Shown piece after piece: positions 34,646 to 46,935 of a stretch of 64,000 nt of DNA. This stretch comes from Cryptomeria japonica (Eukaryota > Streptophyta > Pinopsida > Cupressales > Cupressaceae), in the NCBI RefSeq assembly GCF_030272615.1, contig NC_081413.1:555921136-555985135 (forward strand), written 5' to 3'. Position 1 is the stretch's first letter, and each line of letters opens with the position of its first letter. The notes under the pieces are model-generated. The model was not told the DNA's origin. It was given only the letters and a program-made list of their open reading frames with translations, and did not search any database. The translations under genes were made by a program, and so were the position numbers.

Positions 34646-37600
34646 TCAAGTCTCTGTCGGAGGGGCAGAAACCCCTAACCTATCTCTCAAATACTCAAAT
34701 GATTCCTTAGACAGTGGTTTCGTGAACATGTCTACAATCTATTCTTTAGTGTTCACATAAACCAATTTGACTTCCTTTTCTTCTACCTTTTCCTTCAAAA
34801 AGTTATACTTTACTGATATATGCTTAGTCTTAGAGTGAAATATTGGATTCTTAGACATGTCAATAGTTGTAGAGTTATCATAGTAGATAACTACCAGTTC
34901 ACTATAGTTTAGCCTAATATCCTTCAACATTTGCTTCATCCACAAGACTTGAGTGCAATTAGTTGCTACTTCAACATACTCAGCTTTTGCAGTAGATAAA
35001 GAAATGCATGACTATTTTTTGTTGATCCATGAAACTAGTTTCTTTCCAAGAAAGAAAGCTCCACCAGAAGTTCTCTTCATGTCATTAGTATCACCTGCCC
35101 AATCTGAGTCAGTATATGCACATAAATTGAAATCATCATTTTTAGAATACCATAAGCCATATTCTATTGTTCCTTGCACATACCAGAATATCCTCTTTAC
35201 TGCACATTCATGATTTTATTTAGGATTACTTTGACATCTTGAAAAAATACTTACTGTATTCATAATATCAGGTCTAGTTTGAGTTAGATATAACAGACCA
35301 CCAATCATGGAGTTATACCTTGTTGGATTTACTGATGTAGAAGTATCCTGGATAGATAATGTCTCGCTTGTCACCATAGGAGTACTTACCGGATTGGAAT
35401 TATCCATATCAAACTTCTTCAACAATTCCCTCAGATACTTAGTTTGATAGATAAAAATGCCTTTGAGAGTTTGAGTAATCTACAAACCTAAGAAAAATTT
35501 CATCTCACCAATCACGGACATTTCAAATTCATTCTTCATATTGTTAGCAAATTCCATGCACAATTTATCTTCTCCTCCAAGAATGATATCATCAACAAAC
35601 ACTTCAATAATCAAAATATCATCATCAGTAATCTTATAGTATTAATTACTATTAGCACTACCTTTAGTAAAACCAAGCTTCAAAAGATATTTTTCCAACC
35701 TTACATACCAAGCTCTAGGAGCTTGTTTCAAACCATATAAAACTTTCTTCAATCTGCAAACCATATCTTTATCATATGTCAGTGAATATCCATCAGGATG
35801 CTCAATGTATACTTCTTCCTCAAGTTCACCATTCAAAAATGCACATTTAACATCCATTTGATAAACCTAGTTCTTATAAGCTGCATAGGCAAGAAATAGT
35901 CTAACAGCTTCAATTCTAGCTACAAGTGCAAATGTCTCACCATAATCAATTTCTTCCATTTGAGAATATCAGTTACAAACCAATCTAGCCTTGATTCTTA
36001 CAACTTTACCATCCTCATTCAGTTTATTCCCAAAAACACATTTAGTTCCAATAACATTCTTATTTTTAGGTCGAGGAACTAAAGTCCACGTTTCATTCTT
36101 CTCTATCTAATCTAATTCATCTTCCATAGCTTTTAACCAATGTTTATCCTTACAAGCTTCAATAACGGTTGTTGGTTCAACTTGAGAAATAAGACATTCC
36201 TCTTCATTAGTTAGTTTCCTTCTAGCCATAACTCCCTTGTTCCTATCTCCAATAATTTGATCTTTAGGATGATTTAATCTTACATACCTTGGTGTCTTTT
36301 GAACTTTAGGTTCACTACTCTGATCATCAGTCATAGTTGAATTTTTTGATTGTGCTGGTGTAACTATCTCAGCTTCTTATACCAGATGAGGCATTGTCAG
36401 TTCAATTATGATCATTTCCACTATCGGTTCCCTATCGTATGATATAGAATGATTTATGTATTTCTCATCCACTTTCACATTAGCACTCTCCACAATTTTT
36501 TGTAATCTTTTGTTATAACATCTATATGATTTGCTTTGAATTGAGTATCCAAGAAATATCCCTTCATCACATCTAGGATCAAACTTTCCAATTGAATCAT
36601 CTCTTTTGAAATAGAATTTACTTCCAAAAATTCTAAAATATTTAATAGTAGGTGTATTTCCAAACCATAGTTCATAAGGGGTCTAACCGATTTCACTGCT
36701 TCTCTCCAGTAGATATGAGGCAATTTGGTTTCCATCTTCATAGATCTTGTTGCATCCAAAATGATTTTGTTCTTTCTTTCCACTACTCCATTTTGGTGAG
36801 GAGTCCTAGGTGCATATAGTTGTCTCCCGGTTCCATTTGTCTCACAATAACTGTTAAATTCATGAGAAGTGAACTCATCTCCTTGATCTGATCTTAGACA
36901 TTTTATTTCAATCTAGTTTCAGTTTTAACCTTTGCTTTAAAGATCTTGAATTTCTTAAAAGCTTCAGACTTCTTCCTTAGAAAAGTCACCCACATCATTC
37001 TAGAATAGTCATCAATAATCAGCATGAAATACCTATCACCTTGAAATCTTCTAGTCCTTGATGGACCACATAAGTCAATGTGAATCAAATCAAGTACATC
37101 ATTAGATTTATCATGTATGCTCTAAAAATAACTTCTAACATGCTTACCCAATTTACATTCCTTACATATCGGATTATGAGGCTTCATAATCTTAGGTATA
37201 TCTCTAACTGCCTTAGTTGAACTAATCTTAACAATACAATCAAGATTAACATTACACAACCTCTTATGCCCTAACCAACTCTCATCAATATGAGAAATTA
37301 AGCATGTATTATTACCAGTGTTCAAGTGGAAGATATTACTTCATGGCTAAATACCGGTTGCAATCTCCAAACAAGACTTGTTAATGATTTTGCATTTTCT
37401 ATCTTTAAACTGAAGTTGGAAATCCTTGTCCACCAATTGACCAACACTCAAAAGATTATGCTTTAAACCTTCTACAGAATAGACATTATCAGTATTATGC
37501 TTGCCATCCAAAGAAATAATACCTCTACCTTTGATCACACATGCTTTGTCATCTCCAAATTTGACTTGACCACCATTGTATTCTTGCAAGGATAGAAATT

Positions 37601-38798
37601 TCCCTTTATCTCCAATCATATGATGTGAGCGTCCACTATCAATCGCCCATTCATCCTTATCTTCAACTTTTGCTACCAGGGCCTTTTCTTCAATCTTGAT
37701 ATCCAATTCTGGTTCATCTTCCTTCCAAGCATATAACACCCATTTCTTTCCATTGTCATATCCACTAGCAGAGTCTTTTGTCGGTTCATCCCCAGAGTCA
37801 TCAGTTACTCCTTCCTCATCTTCTATGCAGCATTGTTTACTTTTCTTGAACCTATATCTATTCTGGTTAGGCTTAAAATATTTCTTAACTCTTTTCTCAA
37901 ACCTTGCATTCCTTTCAGGACATCTAGATGCAAAATTACCAATCTTATTACATGCAAAAAATTTAAAAGGTTTTTTTCCTTCATACTTACTTCCAGTCAG
38001 TCCTTTAGGTACTCTTCTAGCAAATAAGGCTTCAAGTTGCTCAAGTTCTTCATCTTCTTTCCTCATGTCTTCTAATTATTTTGCATATAGGACTTTCCAA
38101 TCACTTTTTCTGGTAGATGATGATGATGATGATGCATGAAAAGAAGGTTCAGACTTTACAGCTTCAGAAGATCCAAATTCTTCAAGCTCAAAAGTAGATA
38201 ATTTCCCAATCAGAATGTCTCTATTAACTAAAGTGTTTTCCATTGTTCTAATTGCAGTTGCCTTCATCTTGTAAGCCAGTGGAAGGACTCTTAAGACTTT
38301 GGAAACTATTTCATCTTCACTTAGAAATCCTCCACAACATTCAATTCCTATAACAATCTTATTTACTCTTTCCATAAATATAGCAATTCTCTCATTATCT
38401 TCCATTTTCAAGTTTTCATATCTTACCTGGTAACCATCAAGTTTAGCAATTTTGACAGTAAGGTCACCTTCATTCAGATTTTGCAAATTGTCCCACATTA
38501 CCTTTGCCAATGATTTATCAATCAATCTCATGATCTGTTGATCAGTAAGTGCACACAAGAGTGCTTCTCTAGCTCTGCAATTATTTTCAATATTCTTATC
38601 CAACTCTGTAGGAGAAGGATTGCTAGATGTTGGATCATAAGGTGTGTATCCTTTCTCAGTGATCTCCCAAATATCCTTGCCAAGACATCTAAGATGAGTC
38701 TCCATTAGAATTTTCCATATCCCATAATTTGTTCCATCAAGCTTAGGGATTTCTCTTCTAAAAATAGTTGTTGGTGGATTAGAAGTTTTAGCTGTCAC
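34646..38798 (-). pseudogene. Copia Gag-Pol polyprotein of element I (several stops)
   Basis: From the ATG at 38798, a UBN2-type Gag begins MTAKTSN with LDGTNYGIWKILMETHL. A degraded zinc knuckle (ACNKIGNFASRC, with the first Cys and the His lost) lies near 37950. The aspartic protease motif AIDSGRSHHM is near 37640. The integrase zinc region ends CKECKLGKH near 37140. The integrase core has HIDLCGP and IDDYSRMMW (36970-37090), then DQGDEF and NGVVERKNK (36770-36900), so the catalytic D, D and E are all present. The RT has [25 protein letters not shown] and the active-site VDD (about 35588-35596). RNase H ends near TKPLSKESFEYLRDRLGV. In-frame stops and frameshifts separate these blocks. It is a former source of the enzymes that the pol-less elements lack. 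Confidence 0.9.
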
Positions 38799-38842
38799 AA
38801 GATCTACCTCAAGCAGTTAAGCTTCTGCAAAAGAGGACCAAA

Positions 38843-38856
38843 GCTCTGATACCAAT
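38843..38856 (-). promoter_or_regulatory. Primer binding site of element I
   Basis: The minus strand reads ATTGGTATCAGAGC, a perfect match to the copia initiator-Met primer site, directly after the LTR. Confidence 0.9.
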
Positions 38857-39884
38857 TGTTAGGATAATTGGTGAACAACTGAGAGGGGGGTGAATCATTT
38901 GTTAACAGATTATAACATTTAATCCACAATACAACCTTAAATTAGAGCACATAAACATTTAAATATCAGTAAAGCAGAAACAGATGTCAGTAGAAATAGA
39001 TACTGGTAAACAATGTAACTTAGCAATTAAATAGATAATCAATGCAAAGAAACCCTACCACATAACACCATGATTTGTACGTGCAAAACCCAGAAAGTTA
39101 AAAACCACGGTGGGAAGCCTACCCACAATCAGATGATACTTTTGCAAAAAGTATGTGATATAATGAGGGGCCTGTACATGCAGGAAGGCACACTGCCTAG
39201 AGCGTACTGCTGATTACAAAAGAGTCTCATTGACTAGAGAGGTTAAAACCACCTCAAGATAAATGGACAACAATCCAATTGAGTTAACTACCAGAGATAG
39301 AATCTACCGTGCCTGATTACAGTCCCAGTTAAGCTCAATACTAGAGGTCTTTGACCTCTTCCTTAATCCCAATTCGATCACCTATGATTGACCTGATCCT
39401 TCGCATATGATATTACAATTCATGACCATGACACACTTTTTTTCACCATACCATAATCTACAATGAGATCTTACAATCATTTATACCAACCCTAAGACCT
39501 AAACCAATTAGGTTGGCCACCTAAAGGATATTACAATAAGATCACTACATAATTCCATATTACAATGATATGCCATGTCAGCTTAAGATCAAAACAACAA
39601 TTACAAATCTATAAATCATCCTGAAACATCTCGATAATGTGTAGAGTACATTTTAGCATGATACCAACTGACCAAAACATGCTCCAGAAGCATGTATCAC
39701 ATCTAACCAATCACATTCCATAGATCCAAACATGTCGGAAGTGTCCAACATATAATATTTTCTGTCGATAACACTAGATATTCTACCGGTAGCCAAAACC
39801 TGCTTGTCAGTAACCATCCATAATAGCTAGTGTTGACATCAATGACAAAACATCAATGCAACACAAAATCAATTCATCCATAAT
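38857..39884 (-). repeat. 5' LTR of element I, truncated at its outer end
   Basis: It matches 32981-34292 from TGTTAGGATAA to CCATAAT, then stops 7-8 bp before the expected CCAACA end and passes into the 89-bp duplication. It lacks about 270 bp present in the 3' LTR. Confidence 0.85.
39478..39485 (-). promoter_or_regulatory. TATA box of the 5' LTR of I
   Basis: The minus strand reads TATAAATG. About 10 bp upstream lies the imperfect palindrome GACCTAA-N5-TTAGGTC, perfect in the 3' LTR copy at 33621-33639. Confidence 0.5.
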
Positions 39885-39970
39885 TCATGTCCATAATGAT
39901 TAATGTTAATGGATGAAATTGTAGATGATGATATGTGTTGCATTAGTTGTAAAAAAAAATTCTCTATTTA
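39881..39970 (+). repeat. Right copy of the 89-bp duplication flanking element I
   Basis: It matches 32891-32979. The sequence beyond it continues element G to its end at 40018. Confidence 0.85.
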
Positions 39971-40023
39971 TTATGTTAGATGCTTAGATTTCTCTAGGGT
40001 ATTTTGGTGGGCATTATAGTAAA

Positions 40024-40612
40024 TGCTTCCTCTATTCCTAGAAAAGGAAGGTGTTGATAAACAAAAGGAAGATGTGATGAATCCGGGTGGAGAAGAGATA
40101 GGGAAAGGAGAGTCAGCTGAGGATACTCACAATCCACTAGATCAGCAAATGGACACCATGCAATGTATGGAGACTCAAGCTTGGGTTGATAATGAAGGTC
40201 TGAAAGAGGTTTAGGTAGATTTTGATACTGAAGATAAAAAGATTGAAGCAAGAGACACTGTTGAGGATGTAAAAGACTTTCTTGAAAAAGATAAGAAGAA
40301 CTTTGATGATCCAGAACTATCCCAAGGGCCAATAATTTTGGATAGCCTCTCTCCCATACATAAATTAAAGCTAGCATCTTTTGTACAAGGGAAGAGAGGA
40401 AATCTTAAAGTCTTACATTGAGGATAGTAAGTTGTTAAATCTTGCTTCTGATGTTCTAGAAAAGATAATGCCTACATATGTGAAGGACACATTAGATTCT
40501 CCCTTTAGACAACTAAAGAGTCTCATTAACTCTGTAAGTACTCATTTTGAATCTTCAAAGAAGGAAACTAAGATCAAGGTCTAGAATAAATTCAATGACA
40601 AGAGATTTGGTG
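40024..40612 (+). pseudogene. ORF2 of element D, second part
   Basis: Translation gives a charged, helical, coiled-coil-like sequence in two frames (40023-40214 and 40381-40584). It includes KEDVMNPGGEEIGKGES and DVLEKIMPTYVKDTLDSPFRQLKSLIN. It joins 25211-27349 upstream, after removal of G, and 55282-55712 downstream, after removal of the B-C composite. It corresponds to the C-terminal coiled-coil region seen in the ORF2 of B and C. Confidence 0.6.
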
Positions 40613-40617
40613 AATTA

Positions 40618-41698
40618 TGATGGACTTGAAAAGCACTGAGAGGGGGGGTGAATCAGTGACACCAAAAATGATACTACTTCAGCTAGTAACCAGTAGATGA
40701 ACTTCACAATGCTTTTAAGTAAAATGCATATAATCCAAAATGATATAATAGCATCCACAATAAGTAACACATCCACCATAACACAAATATTTATACGCGG
40801 AAAACCCAAATAGGTAAAAACCATGGTGAGATGGAGCTCACAAGTTAACTATCTGCAGTAATACATAACTCACTGGTTAGGGTCTACAATGTGCTTTGCT
40901 AGGAGTGAATTTGGTTAGAGAACCCAAAGATTTATTAGAAGCTTGTATCCTATTAAAGGTAGTACCCTATTAGAAGTAAACTCGGTGGAGGATTTATGAA
41001 TCCAAACTAATGGATCACCCTGTTAGAGGATTTGTACATAGAAGCTTATTAGAGCTTACTCGGTTAGGCGATTTGATTTCTTCTGTAATTGTTAGAAGAC
41101 AACAAGAATGGTTTGATCTGTCTGAGTAGCACAATACTTTCTTGATCAGATCCTTCTAAACATATTCAATACTCCTATTCAACACGCTCTGTAACGTAAC
41201 ACTTTGGCTCTCGCATACAACAACAATCTTTCGCTCATATCATCATCACCTAAAAATAATTTACTATGATGTCAATATATAGAAATTTAGATTTCATGTT
41301 GACCTAAGGAAATCATAACATAATTTCCTCGATGCAGTGTATCTGGTCAAGTGATCATAACTCATCACAAAAATTACCACCAAAATTTTATCAATGGGAT
41401 AACTCATCATGATTTGTTGTAACTCGTCATAAAATCAACAAATACTGGTTGGAACAATCAATACCGGTTGGAGTTAAATATATGAACCGTTATCCTTGAA
41501 TATTCTAACATGATCTCTGCTTGATCTTCATCTTGATGCCGACTAATGAATATACACTGGTTGTCTCTTAATGCATATACCGGTTGTCACAAAGTATCGA
41601 CTAGAGATAAACCACTTAGTATACCGGTTGTAGTGTAAACAATTTGAAGTTACACCGGTAGACAATATAAACATATGTGTGTGTGTGTGTTTCATCAA
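40618..41698 (-). repeat. 3' LTR of B, outer end deleted
   Basis: It starts TGATGGACTTGAAAAGC and matches the middle LTR until TCATCAATGA. There a deletion removed the LTR end, the polypurine tract and the end of ORF2. Compared with C, about 0.4 kb is missing. Confidence 0.85.
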
Positions 41699-44626
41699 TG
41701 ATCATTGATATCTAGCCTATTATGCAAATCATCTACAAATTTGTTAAAGGCAAAAATAGAGTCCTTAAGTGGAACATATGCATTGCATATCCTTTCTATC
41801 TCTTTCTCTATTTTTGTACGCCTTTTAGAAATATCAAAATAAAAGAAAGAAACATTAGAGGTGGAAGCAAGAAAATTTCCTCCTGTTTCAATAGATTTGC
41901 TCAACAAATCTTTATTATGTGACAAAGCCATTTTGCCAATATCAAGATCCTTTGCCAGTTTTTCTCCATACTTCTTCTTGTGACTCTTCTCAGCGTAGGT
42001 TTGAGTAGCATCTTCAAGTGACTTGATTTGATCAGATGCATCTGCAACTAACTGACCAAGTTTGCTAATAGGGGTTGACAGATGTGTTGTAGAAGTTTCC
42101 AATAGCATACCAGGTAAAATATCTACTGCAGTCTGAATTGTTTCTGCCTCAATCCTTTGCTCTTTTAGTTTCTTCGTATGCGCTCTAGATTTCCTGACAT
42201 TAGCAATATTCATCATTTCCGATGCGCTCATCTTGTCAACATCAATAGGACCTAAAATTCTTAATGAATCATCATCATCCTCGTCAATTTGTTGTTGCTT
42301 AGTTGGTTCAGAGGATACAACCTTAATGATAGCTTTCTCTTGATTCTTCTCTATTTCCTTTTCAGAAGTCTGTGTGAGAATAATTTCCATAGACTCCTTC
42401 TAAGTTTCTTGTAAAACAGTAGATGGAACGGAAAGGAAGCTTCAAAGGAAATTGGTATGGAAAGAATTCCCATCTAGAGCCAGGTCTTTCGGGTCAGGGG
42501 ACTCCGGTGGAGATTGGGGTTTCTCTGGTTGTTATGTTTCCAGTGGATTGACCACTTTTAGTTGAGTTGTCGATTGATGAACTAATTTGACCTATAAATC
42601 AGTGATTTCAAGATGCTCCTTATCTAGTACAGTGACATCTCTAGATAGATCAACTGTGTCCTGAATATCATCAACATAAATAGTGGTGTCATCCTTATTC
42701 TTGATAGGATAGATCATATTTGCTTGAGCAATCTCTTCTTCAACCATTTCCGGTCTATTAACAACAACATCTTCCACATTCTTAAGTTCTTCCATCCTTT
42801 TGATATTGGAGGATATATAATGGGTCTCCTTTCCATTAAGAAGCTTCAATCTTCTTGCTTTGAAAATAAACTAAGCTTTGTATCGATCAACTAAAGCATT
42901 AATTTCATCTTTAGATAATTCACGAAAATATTGTACAAATACCTCATCAATGATTTCTTTTTCCAACTTTAAAACTTCCTCCCATTTATTTAAAAGAATA
43001 GTATATAAATAATTTGAAATATCCTTTTCAATATCATGAGGTAATCTACTATAATGACACAACTGAGTGATTACATGTTGAATGACTTTCTCTTTGTCAT
43101 CTTCGTTGTAGGAATCAAAATGTTCTTTGACATTTTCAAATCCATTTCTCCCTAATGTCTTCATTGTTCTTTCAAAATGGCTCTTAGGTTTGAAAGTAGA
43201 GATATCAAGAGGCACAGTTGCCTTTGGTACTTCCTTTACTTTCTTAGATATTCTATCAATTGCCTTCATCTTCTTGGGTTCTTCCTCAGTGTCAGTACCC
43301 TCATATTCTACTTGAAAAATTAGTTTTCTACCTCTCTTCCTTGTTACATTCTCCTTCTTTACATAGACCTTAAGTGTCAGTTCCTTCTTGGTTTGGATAC
43401 TTGGAGTCACCCTTGTATTCTTTATTGTTGGAGGTGCTTCCTCATCTTTCTTTTTCTTTCCTTTCTCACTAGTAGCAAGAGCAATATTGGTTTTAGCTGG
43501 TGCAACCTGGACTGCCACAATATCTAGTTTTGCATTCTTTTTGTCTTTCAGAGATGCTAATAGGTTATTAGCATAACTAGCCAGTAAGTCATAATTCACC
43601 TCATAACTCATATCTTCCATTTCTTCTTTCCTTGGCTCAATTTCTTGCATCAAACAAAAGTCAGTGGTCACTATGAAGACTATGTGTTTTGCAAAATTTC
43701 TTACCTTGTCTTCTGGCAATCTCGTTCTCATGCTCATCTTTTTTTGAAATTCATTAGAATACTTATTCATAGCAGTAGGAAAAGTATTCCTTACAACCTT
43801 GATGTTGTTTTTTATTTGAGTTGATACCGGTAGGTCCTTTGACCATTCGATATCACCTATTCTTGGTAGGAAATTTTGGAAATAAAATAATAACCTGACC
43901 AATAGCTAAGAATACTTGAACTTTTCACTATTGTCCTTTTTGATAGATTACAAATTTAGAAACAATTGCCTTCTAATAACCTCACAAATATCATAATCTG
44001 CATTTTCAACAATCATTCTATGAGCTATATGAATTGCTACAAATGGAACACTATTTAGTCTACTGGAGTAAAATACTCGGTAGCCTATAACCATTGCTGC
44101 CAGTTTCACCACAGAGTCTTTGATATTGTTAACAGAAAAGGCTTGCTTATCAGATGTATAACCGGTTAGAGAGAATACCATCTCTTTTGAAATTTGCCTT
44201 AGCACAAGTACTTCACCGGTTGAGAAAAAACCAGTTACAGTCTAAATGGCTTCCTTAGTTATCGTGTGAGTTCTCTCTAAGTATATGTTCTCATCATGAA
44301 GCCAACTCAAAATGACTCTGATATGCTCTTCCTTGAAATCTTCTAGAAAATAAGTGGCATTTCTGAAAACCCTTCTTGAAAACCCTAGCATACTCTATTT
44401 GTATCTTTCCATTCTTATCATAGAGGGATTTCAATTGAGTGTATATGTATAGTAATCCTAGATCCTCTATCTTGCAATCAATATAACTTGAAAAATCACC
44501 TTTAACCAAAACTCCACTAGGAACTTGTAACAATGCATTATATGACACAATTCGTTCCGCTACTACAGCTTCCATTGGCTCAGAAGTAATCATTAACCTT
44601 TATACAGACTTTGAAGATGATGCCAT
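41698..44626 (-). pseudogene. ORF2 of element B, unknown conserved protein (broken)
   Basis: The likely start (MASSSKSV) is followed after eight codons by a stop. The next methionine is at 44593. Blocks in order are VPSGVLVKGDFSSYI (from 44593), MVIGYRVFYSSRLN and YDICEVIRRQLFLNL (44205-43948), then a 343-codon frame (43902-42871). That frame has LPVSTQIKNNI, FQKKMSMRTRL and YEVNYD, the basic segment TRKRGRKL, and a second helical domain (HFDSYNEDDKEKVIQHV to ALVDRYKA). Two more frames (42849-42592 and 42390-41695) give an acidic linker and a long coiled-coil-like region with ILPGMLLETSTTHLSTPISKL. Homologues in A, C and D show this is a genuine element protein. No enzyme motif is visible. 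A deletion removed the C-terminus. Confidence 0.75.
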
Positions 44627-45000
44627 TGCAGATAAACAAGATTCAAAGAAGGATTTTCAAATAAATACCTCTTCTCACGCACGTTGCCTCTTTTTACCAA
44701 TCTAATGCTCAAGTGCACACCAGTTCAATCTTCTGCCAACAATCTTTCTTAGCTCAGCAAGCGCTCCAAATTTCTCTTTTGAATGCGTTAGGGTAAAAAT
44801 AACAAAGTGTAAATTTGATTTTATCATTTTTACCTACTGCATTAAATGCTCACCCATTAGGGTTGCAAACCCTAATTTCACCACTCAAGGAGTAAACTGG
44901 TTGATAACATATTGATAAAAAGTTCCAAAATTTCATGCTTTCAAAATTTTCATACTGCTCATTCATCTTAAGGGGTTCAGAGGTGGATTTACCATTTAAG

Positions 45001-45010
45001 CTCCCCTTAG
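45001..45010 (-). promoter_or_regulatory. Central polypurine-like tract of B
   Basis: The minus strand reads CTAAGGGGAG in the ORF1-ORF2 spacer, followed by CTTAAATGG. It is equivalent to 24881-24891 in D and 52806-52814 in C. Confidence 0.35.
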
Positions 45011-45146
45011 CCATATGATAGGGCTTAGTTCACCAGTGCAGGGTTCTCCACACTTGGTGAGGAACAGTTTCCTCTCTAGGTGAGTCATCACTCCTTTTCT
45101 TCCATATTTGGTTCATTTCCTCTCTGGTTTATTCAATATTTACTTT

Positions 45147-46319
45147 CTATTTTCCTTTTTTATCCTTAGAAGAATTGACCGGTTTGTTATTTCTGGATCT
45201 ATAGAATTTTGCTAAGTGCCCTATTTTGTTGCAGTGATAGTAGGCCATACCAGATGATCTCCAAGGTCTTGCATTTCCTCTCCCAGTTCTTCTTCTACAG
45301 TTCATAGCCACATGACCAAAGTTATTCAAGATGGTGTAAATGATATTTGTTACCTTGTCTATCTCAAATGGACTAAACTGGTTGTCATAGGTTATTTGCC
45401 AGTTCATGTTGACCCGGTTGTCAAAATTCCTCATCCAGTTGCCATTTGGTCTTGGATGCATATGCGGTATAGGATTGTTAGCTCCATATTTGCACTCAAC
45501 AGATCTATGTCCGTACATTTCACAAGTGAAGCAATGACCTTCAAACTTCTTAGACATATACCTAGCATTAGTATTGAAGCTTGCAAATCTATTAGGTTTG
45601 TCTTTACAAACATATGCAGTGTGACCAGGTTTATGGAAAACAAAACAAATAGGTTTAAAGATCTTCTTACCAGTAGGCTTTTTGACCTTAGGAGCATATT
45701 TGTTCTTAAGAGTGTTGCTCTTGGTACTAGAGGATTCACCTTTTTTAAATGTGTGAAAACCAAGTCTACAAGTATCACCTTTCATCTTTTGAGACTAAAT
45801 TTGTTCTTCCAACAAGATTGAACTTTTGATGAACTTGTCCAACTTCTCATTTGCTTCAATAAGCTGTGTGGTGAGATCTTCAATGTTCTTTGATAGGTTC
45901 TCTTTCAGAGATGATGCTAAATCAAGATCTAACTGCAGGTTTTCCTTCTCTTCTCTTTCAGCATTCAAATGCTCATGCAAGGTAGCATTTTCTTGCTTGA
46001 TCTTGGCAATGTCATGATTTCTTTCCTTGATAAGATCATCAATAGCTCTTCTAGCTTCCATTTCCTGACTCATGCAGATAGTAAGACTTTCCATGTCTCT
46101 CCTCAGATTTAGGTTTTCACCGTTGAGTTTTTCAACCTCCTCAGTCAAAGCATCAATATTGGCTTCATCTGAAGAACTATTATCAGCTATCTCCAATAGT
46201 TTTTCAATAAGCTCTCTTCTTTTGGTTTGAGAAGCTTTCAATTTGACCCTTAGGGTTTCAATCTCATTTCTACTAGCTTCTAACTCTCTAGCCATCTCAA
46301 GGTAGCTCATGTCCCCCAT
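45147..46319 (-). pseudogene. ORF1 of element B: coiled-coil, zinc-knuckle Gag-like protein (broken)
   Basis: The start at MGDMSYLEMARELEASRNEIE is chosen because the frame upstream runs into the LTR. Residues 1-170 form a continuous coiled coil. After a stop near 45795 the frame continues with SQKMKGDTCRLGF. It has a knuckle with Phe in place of the second Cys (CFVFHKPGHTAYVC), one complete knuckle (CFTCEMYGHRSVEC), and two eroded ones (FGHVAMNC and CNKIGHLAKF). A basic tail ends SSKDKKGK. The layout matches ORF1 of A and D, though sequence similarity is confined mostly to the knuckles and coil pattern. Confidence 0.75.
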
Positions 46320-46367
46320 GGTGGTTCCAAGACTTCCTTCTAAGGGATTGGGCTTCAAAGAAGTTAG

Positions 46368-46381
46368 GCTCTGATACCAAT
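46368..46381 (-). promoter_or_regulatory. Primer binding site of B
   Basis: The minus strand reads ATTGGTATCAGAGC, adjoining the middle LTR. Confidence 0.9.
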
Positions 46382-46925
46382 TGATGGACTTGAAAAGCAT
46401 TGAGAGGGGGGGTGAATCAATGACAGTAAAAATGATACTACTTCAGCTAGTAATCGGTAGATGAACTTAACAATGCTTTTAAGTAAAATGCATATAATCC
46501 AAAATGATATAATAGTGATGTCATGGAAATGGGGACAAGGCAACAACAAAGTTCAATGTCAATAAGTTAGTTTCAACCACAAAAACAAAACAAAGAACTA
46601 AAAACCATTCCAAACATATCAAAAGAGATTTCAAAAAGCATGAAAGAAGTTTAACAAAATAAAAGAAAGGAGAAGAGCCTCCCTAAGATGCTTCCATGAT
46701 GCCTTTTGATGCTTCTCCCTTGTTTCTCCCCTCTCCAAGTCCCAAATGAGTGTAGCTCTCAGCTTTTAGCACTAGCCATGGATGCCATATGGAGATTCAA
46801 GATGGTTGAATATGATAAGCAAATGCTATGCAAGTGTAGATAGTGATGCTATGAAAAAGCTCTATGCTAATACCAGTATAACAACAATACTCTAATGCTT
46901 CCTTCTTTGCTTGAGGAGAAGGGTT

Positions 46926-46935
46926 CTATTTATAG
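46926..46935 (-). promoter_or_regulatory. TATA box of the nested LTR
   Basis: The sequence CTATAAATAG on the minus strand is followed by AACCCTTCTCC, a strong plant TATA context. Confidence 0.6.

Larger units (their letters stand above)
32981..39884 (-). mobile_element. Element I: copia with full gag-pol, defective
   Basis: Minus-strand order is 5' LTR (38857-39884, truncated at its outer end), primer site, gag, zinc knuckle, protease, integrase, RT, RNase H, polypurine tract, 3' LTR (32981-34292). Instead of a 5-bp TSD it is flanked by an 89-bp duplication. All pol domains are recognisable but the frame carries several stops, so the copy is inactive. Confidence 0.9.
27350..40018 (+). mobile_element. 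Element G: LTR-like insertion in ORF2 of D, itself carrying H and I
   Basis: It starts TGTAGTGTCCCTCC and ends GGGCATTATA, probably CA changed to TA. The flanks are perfect GTAAA repeats (27345-27349 and 40019-40023). Removing H, I and their duplications leaves about 4.3 kb with no gag or pol, close to the size of element N, which has a similar start in the opposite orientation. Both are best read as very long solo LTRs of one gypsy-like lineage. ORF2 of D continues on the far side. Confidence 0.75.

Noticed and set aside
37696-38139. 147-codon plus-strand ORF
   Set aside because: It is antisense to the gag/protease part of element I and reflects the reading frame of that gene.
45312-45821. 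169-codon plus-strand ORF (and the similar 53313-53627)
   Set aside because: They are antisense to the zinc-knuckle part of ORF1 of B and C. Their recurrence follows from homology of the sense frames.
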